Origin: JBBQUP01 sp038212305
GTDB lineage: Bacteria > Bacteroidota > Bacteroidia > Bacteroidales > Marinilabiliaceae
NCBI GenBank assembly: GCA_038212305.1
Contig: JBBQUP010000140.1
Span: 1 to 5,862, forward strand
DNA: 5,862 bases
Direction of reading: 5' to 3'
Of the stretch, positions 4,630 to 5,862 are shown piece by piece. The translations under genes and the position numbers were made by a program. The notes beneath the pieces are model-generated. The model ran no database searches. It saw only the letters and a program-made list of their open reading frames with translations, and had not been told where the DNA came from. Numbering within the stretch: the first letter of the stretch is position 1; the number at the start of each line of letters is the position of its first letter.

Positions 4630-5727
4630 ATGAAAAAAATTGCTTTAGTTATTAGTCTCGCACTAATTGTTCCTTTCGCAGTGTTTTCACAACATGCTAA
4701 ACCTTCAGCCTCCTTTAAAACTGAGACTTATGATTTTGGAGACATCAAAGAAGATGCTGGAAAAGTTAGTTATTCGTTTGAGTTTACCAATACGGGTGGA
4801 CAACCTTTAGTTGTGCATAATGTAAGTGCATCGTGTGGATGTACATCACCTGAGTGGACAAAAACACCGGTTGCTCCTGGAGCAAAGGGATTTGTAAAAG
4901 CTACCTTTGATCCAATCAATCGACCAGGAAATTTTAATAAAACAGTTACAGTATCTTCAAATAGCGAATCACCTTCAATAATTTTAAGAATTACTGGTAA
5001 AGTAAATCCTAAAGAACTTACTGTTGAAGATGAATATCCTAGAGTTATGGGAGGTTTACGTTTAAAAGCTGGACATATTGCTTTCACTAGAGTAGCTCCT
5101 GGTAGCTCAAAAGTTGAAACGCTTGAATTCTTAAATTCTTCGAGCAAACCAATTAAGGTGTCGTTCGATAATGTGCCTGCACATATTACCATAAAGGTTA
5201 ATCCAGAAGTTGTTCAGCCTGGTAAAAAAAGTGTTATTACCGCAACGTTTGACGCTGCCAAAAAAGATGATTGGGGTTTTGTTGTTGATCAAATATTTAT
5301 TGTTCTTGATGGAGATAAGAATTTTGAAAATAGAATCAGTCTGAGCGCAACCATTGAAGAAGATTTTAGTAGTTATACACCAGCTCAAATGGCTTCGGCC
5401 CCTAAAGTGTCTTTTCCTGATCGTACATTTGATTTTGGCACAATCAAGCAAGGAGACCAAATCACACATGCTTATATTATTAAAAATGAAGGTAAAAGTG
5501 ATTTGATTATTCGTAAAGTAAAAGCATCGTGTGGATGTACAGCAACTCAACCAAAAAAATTGGTGCTAGCACCTAAAGAATCATCGGAGATTGTTACTGT
5601 ATTTAATTCTGCACATAAATCTGGGATGCAAAATAATTCGGTGACTGTGATTACAAACGATCCAACTGCATCTACAATGATATTGCAAATGACAGGAACA
5701 GTAACTGAGCCAAATCAGGCAAAATAG
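4630..5727 (+). CDS. Secreted DUF1573 protein with two CGCT domains and a degenerate middle domain
   Basis: 365-residue exported protein. MKKIALVISLALIVPFAVFS is a clear signal peptide with probable cleavage before Gln21; there is no lipobox, so a soluble periplasmic or secreted location is inferred. Three Ig-like (MSP/ASPM-HYDIN-type) beta domains are suggested. Domain 1 (about 28-126) opens with ASFKTETYDFGDI and has SASCGCTS with Cys69/Cys71. Domain 2 (about 147-243) has a matching IAFTRVAPG/LEFLNSSSKPI pattern but no cysteines. Domain 3 (about 259-358) opens with VSFPDRTFDFGTI and has KASCGCTA with Cys301/Cys303. Domains 1 and 3 share the YDFG/FDFG strand, NTGG/NEGK turn, CGCT motif and a closing TG(K/T)V, so they are internal duplicates. 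DUF1573 is abundant in Bacteroidetes but has no established function. The CxC pair could bind metal or be redox-active; that is conjecture. Another gene follows after 12 bases and may be co-transcribed. Confidence 0.9.
   Translation: MKKIALVISLALIVPFAVFSQHAKPSASFKTETYDFGDIKEDAGKVSYSFEFTNTGGQPLVVHNVSASCGCTSPEWTKTPVAPGAKGFVKATFDPINRPGNFNKTVTVSSNSESPSIILRITGKVNPKELTVEDEYPRVMGGLRLKAGHIAFTRVAPGSSKVETLEFLNSSSKPIKVSFDNVPAHITIKVNPEVVQPGKKSVITATFDAAKKDDWGFVVDQIFIVLDGDKNFENRISLSATIEEDFSSYTPAQMASAPKVSFPDRTFDFGTIKQGDQITHAYIIKNEGKSDLIIRKVKASCGCTATQPKKLVLAPKESSEIVTVFNSAHKSGMQNNSVTVITNDPTASTMILQMTGTVTEPNQAK
4828..4845 (+). repeat. Copy 1 of an 18-bp intragenic repeat encoding ASCGCT
   Basis: GCATCGTGTGGATGTACA here is base-for-base identical to 5524-5541, 696 bases downstream in the same reading frame. 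It encodes Ala-Ser-Cys-Gly-Cys-Thr (residues 67-72) of the first DUF1573 domain. The six codons are identical although flanking codons have diverged. Confidence 0.95.
5524..5541 (+). repeat. Copy 2 of an 18-bp intragenic repeat encoding ASCGCT
   Basis: Exact second copy of the block at 4828-4845, encoding residues 299-304 of the C-terminal DUF1573 domain in the same frame. It marks the domain duplication inside the gene. Confidence 0.95.
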
Positions 5728-5739
5728 AACTAAATTAGA

Positions 5740-5862
5740 GTGATAGCAGATAAGCATTCACATATTGAAGATGATCCTCATTTTAAGGGATTAAATGTTC
5801 AACGAGGTATTGAAAGACCTGAACCTGTTAGTCACGAATCAACTCAACGGTTTTTAACTCGA
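5740..5862 (+). CDS. N-terminal fragment of a probable MeaB-type GTPase (runs off right edge)
   Basis: A GTG at 5740 opens a frame of 41 codons that continues to the right edge. It begins MIADKHSHIEDD, then PHFKGLNVQRGIERPEPV, and ends STQRFLTR. The in-frame codons upstream reach a TAA at 5731-5733 with no ATG between, so GTG is the likely start. The polar head with a GLNVQRGIE-like block resembles, from memory, the N-terminal extension of Bacteroidetes MeaB/ArgK proteins, the G3E-family GTPase chaperones that protect and load methylmalonyl-CoA mutase with adenosylcobalamin. The GTPase P-loop would lie beyond the window, so this cannot be confirmed here. It starts 12 bases after the DUF1573 stop, suggesting co-transcription. 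Composition and reading frame look clearly coding; the family name is tentative. Confidence 0.5.
   Translation, partial: MIADKHSHIEDDPHFKGLNVQRGIERPEPVSHESTQRFLTR

Noticed and set aside
4770..5550. Two minus-strand frames of about 140 codons opposite the DUF1573 gene
   Set aside because: They overlap each other and a well-supported gene, and their translations show no domain or sensible start.

Overview
The window reads as chromosomal DNA from a Bacteroidetes (Bacteroidota) bacterium, most likely an anaerobic or facultative member of the Bacteroidales/Marinilabiliales side. The evidence is a GldB-type lipoprotein, a DUF1573 protein, a tiny clostridial-type 2[4Fe-4S] ferredoxin, strongly AT-rich intergenic DNA, few visible Shine-Dalgarno sequences, and several matches to the Bacteroidetes -7 promoter consensus TAnnTTTG. 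The lineage call is inference from gene content.

Left to right: (1) bases 1-89 hold the N-terminal end of a minus-strand gene running off the left edge, possibly a transposase-associated ORF. (2) A plus-strand operon spans about 238-2620: gldB-like lipoprotein, a nitrilase-superfamily carbon-nitrogen hydrolase 44 bases later, then 5-formyltetrahydrofolate cyclo-ligase overlapping the hydrolase by 4 bases (ATGA). (3) A strong hairpin flanked by an A-run and a T-rich tract (2619-2657) serves as a shared terminator for this operon and for a convergent 55-residue 2[4Fe-4S] ferredoxin (2661-2828, minus). (4) About 365 bases of very AT-rich DNA carry no credible gene but hold short direct and inverted repeats. 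(5) An M20-family metal-dependent amidohydrolase lies on the minus strand (3194-4390). (6) A 239-base divergent intergenic region separates it from (7) a secreted DUF1573 protein (4630-5727, plus) with two CGCT-bearing domains around a degenerate middle domain. (8) A second plus-strand gene starts with GTG 12 bases later, runs off the right edge, and looks like the N-terminus of the MeaB GTPase.

The genes are mostly housekeeping or envelope functions: hydrolysis of amides (hydrolase, M20 enzyme), folate salvage/repair (cyclo-ligase), electron transfer (ferredoxin), an envelope lipoprotein related to gliding/type IX secretion (GldB) and a predicted periplasmic protein of unknown function (DUF1573). 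I do not see a convincing new defence, mobile or RNA system. The most useful points are the small ferredoxin gene, the shared terminator, the amidase/folate-enzyme coupling behind gldB, the repeat-bearing spacer, and the internal duplication in the DUF1573 protein.
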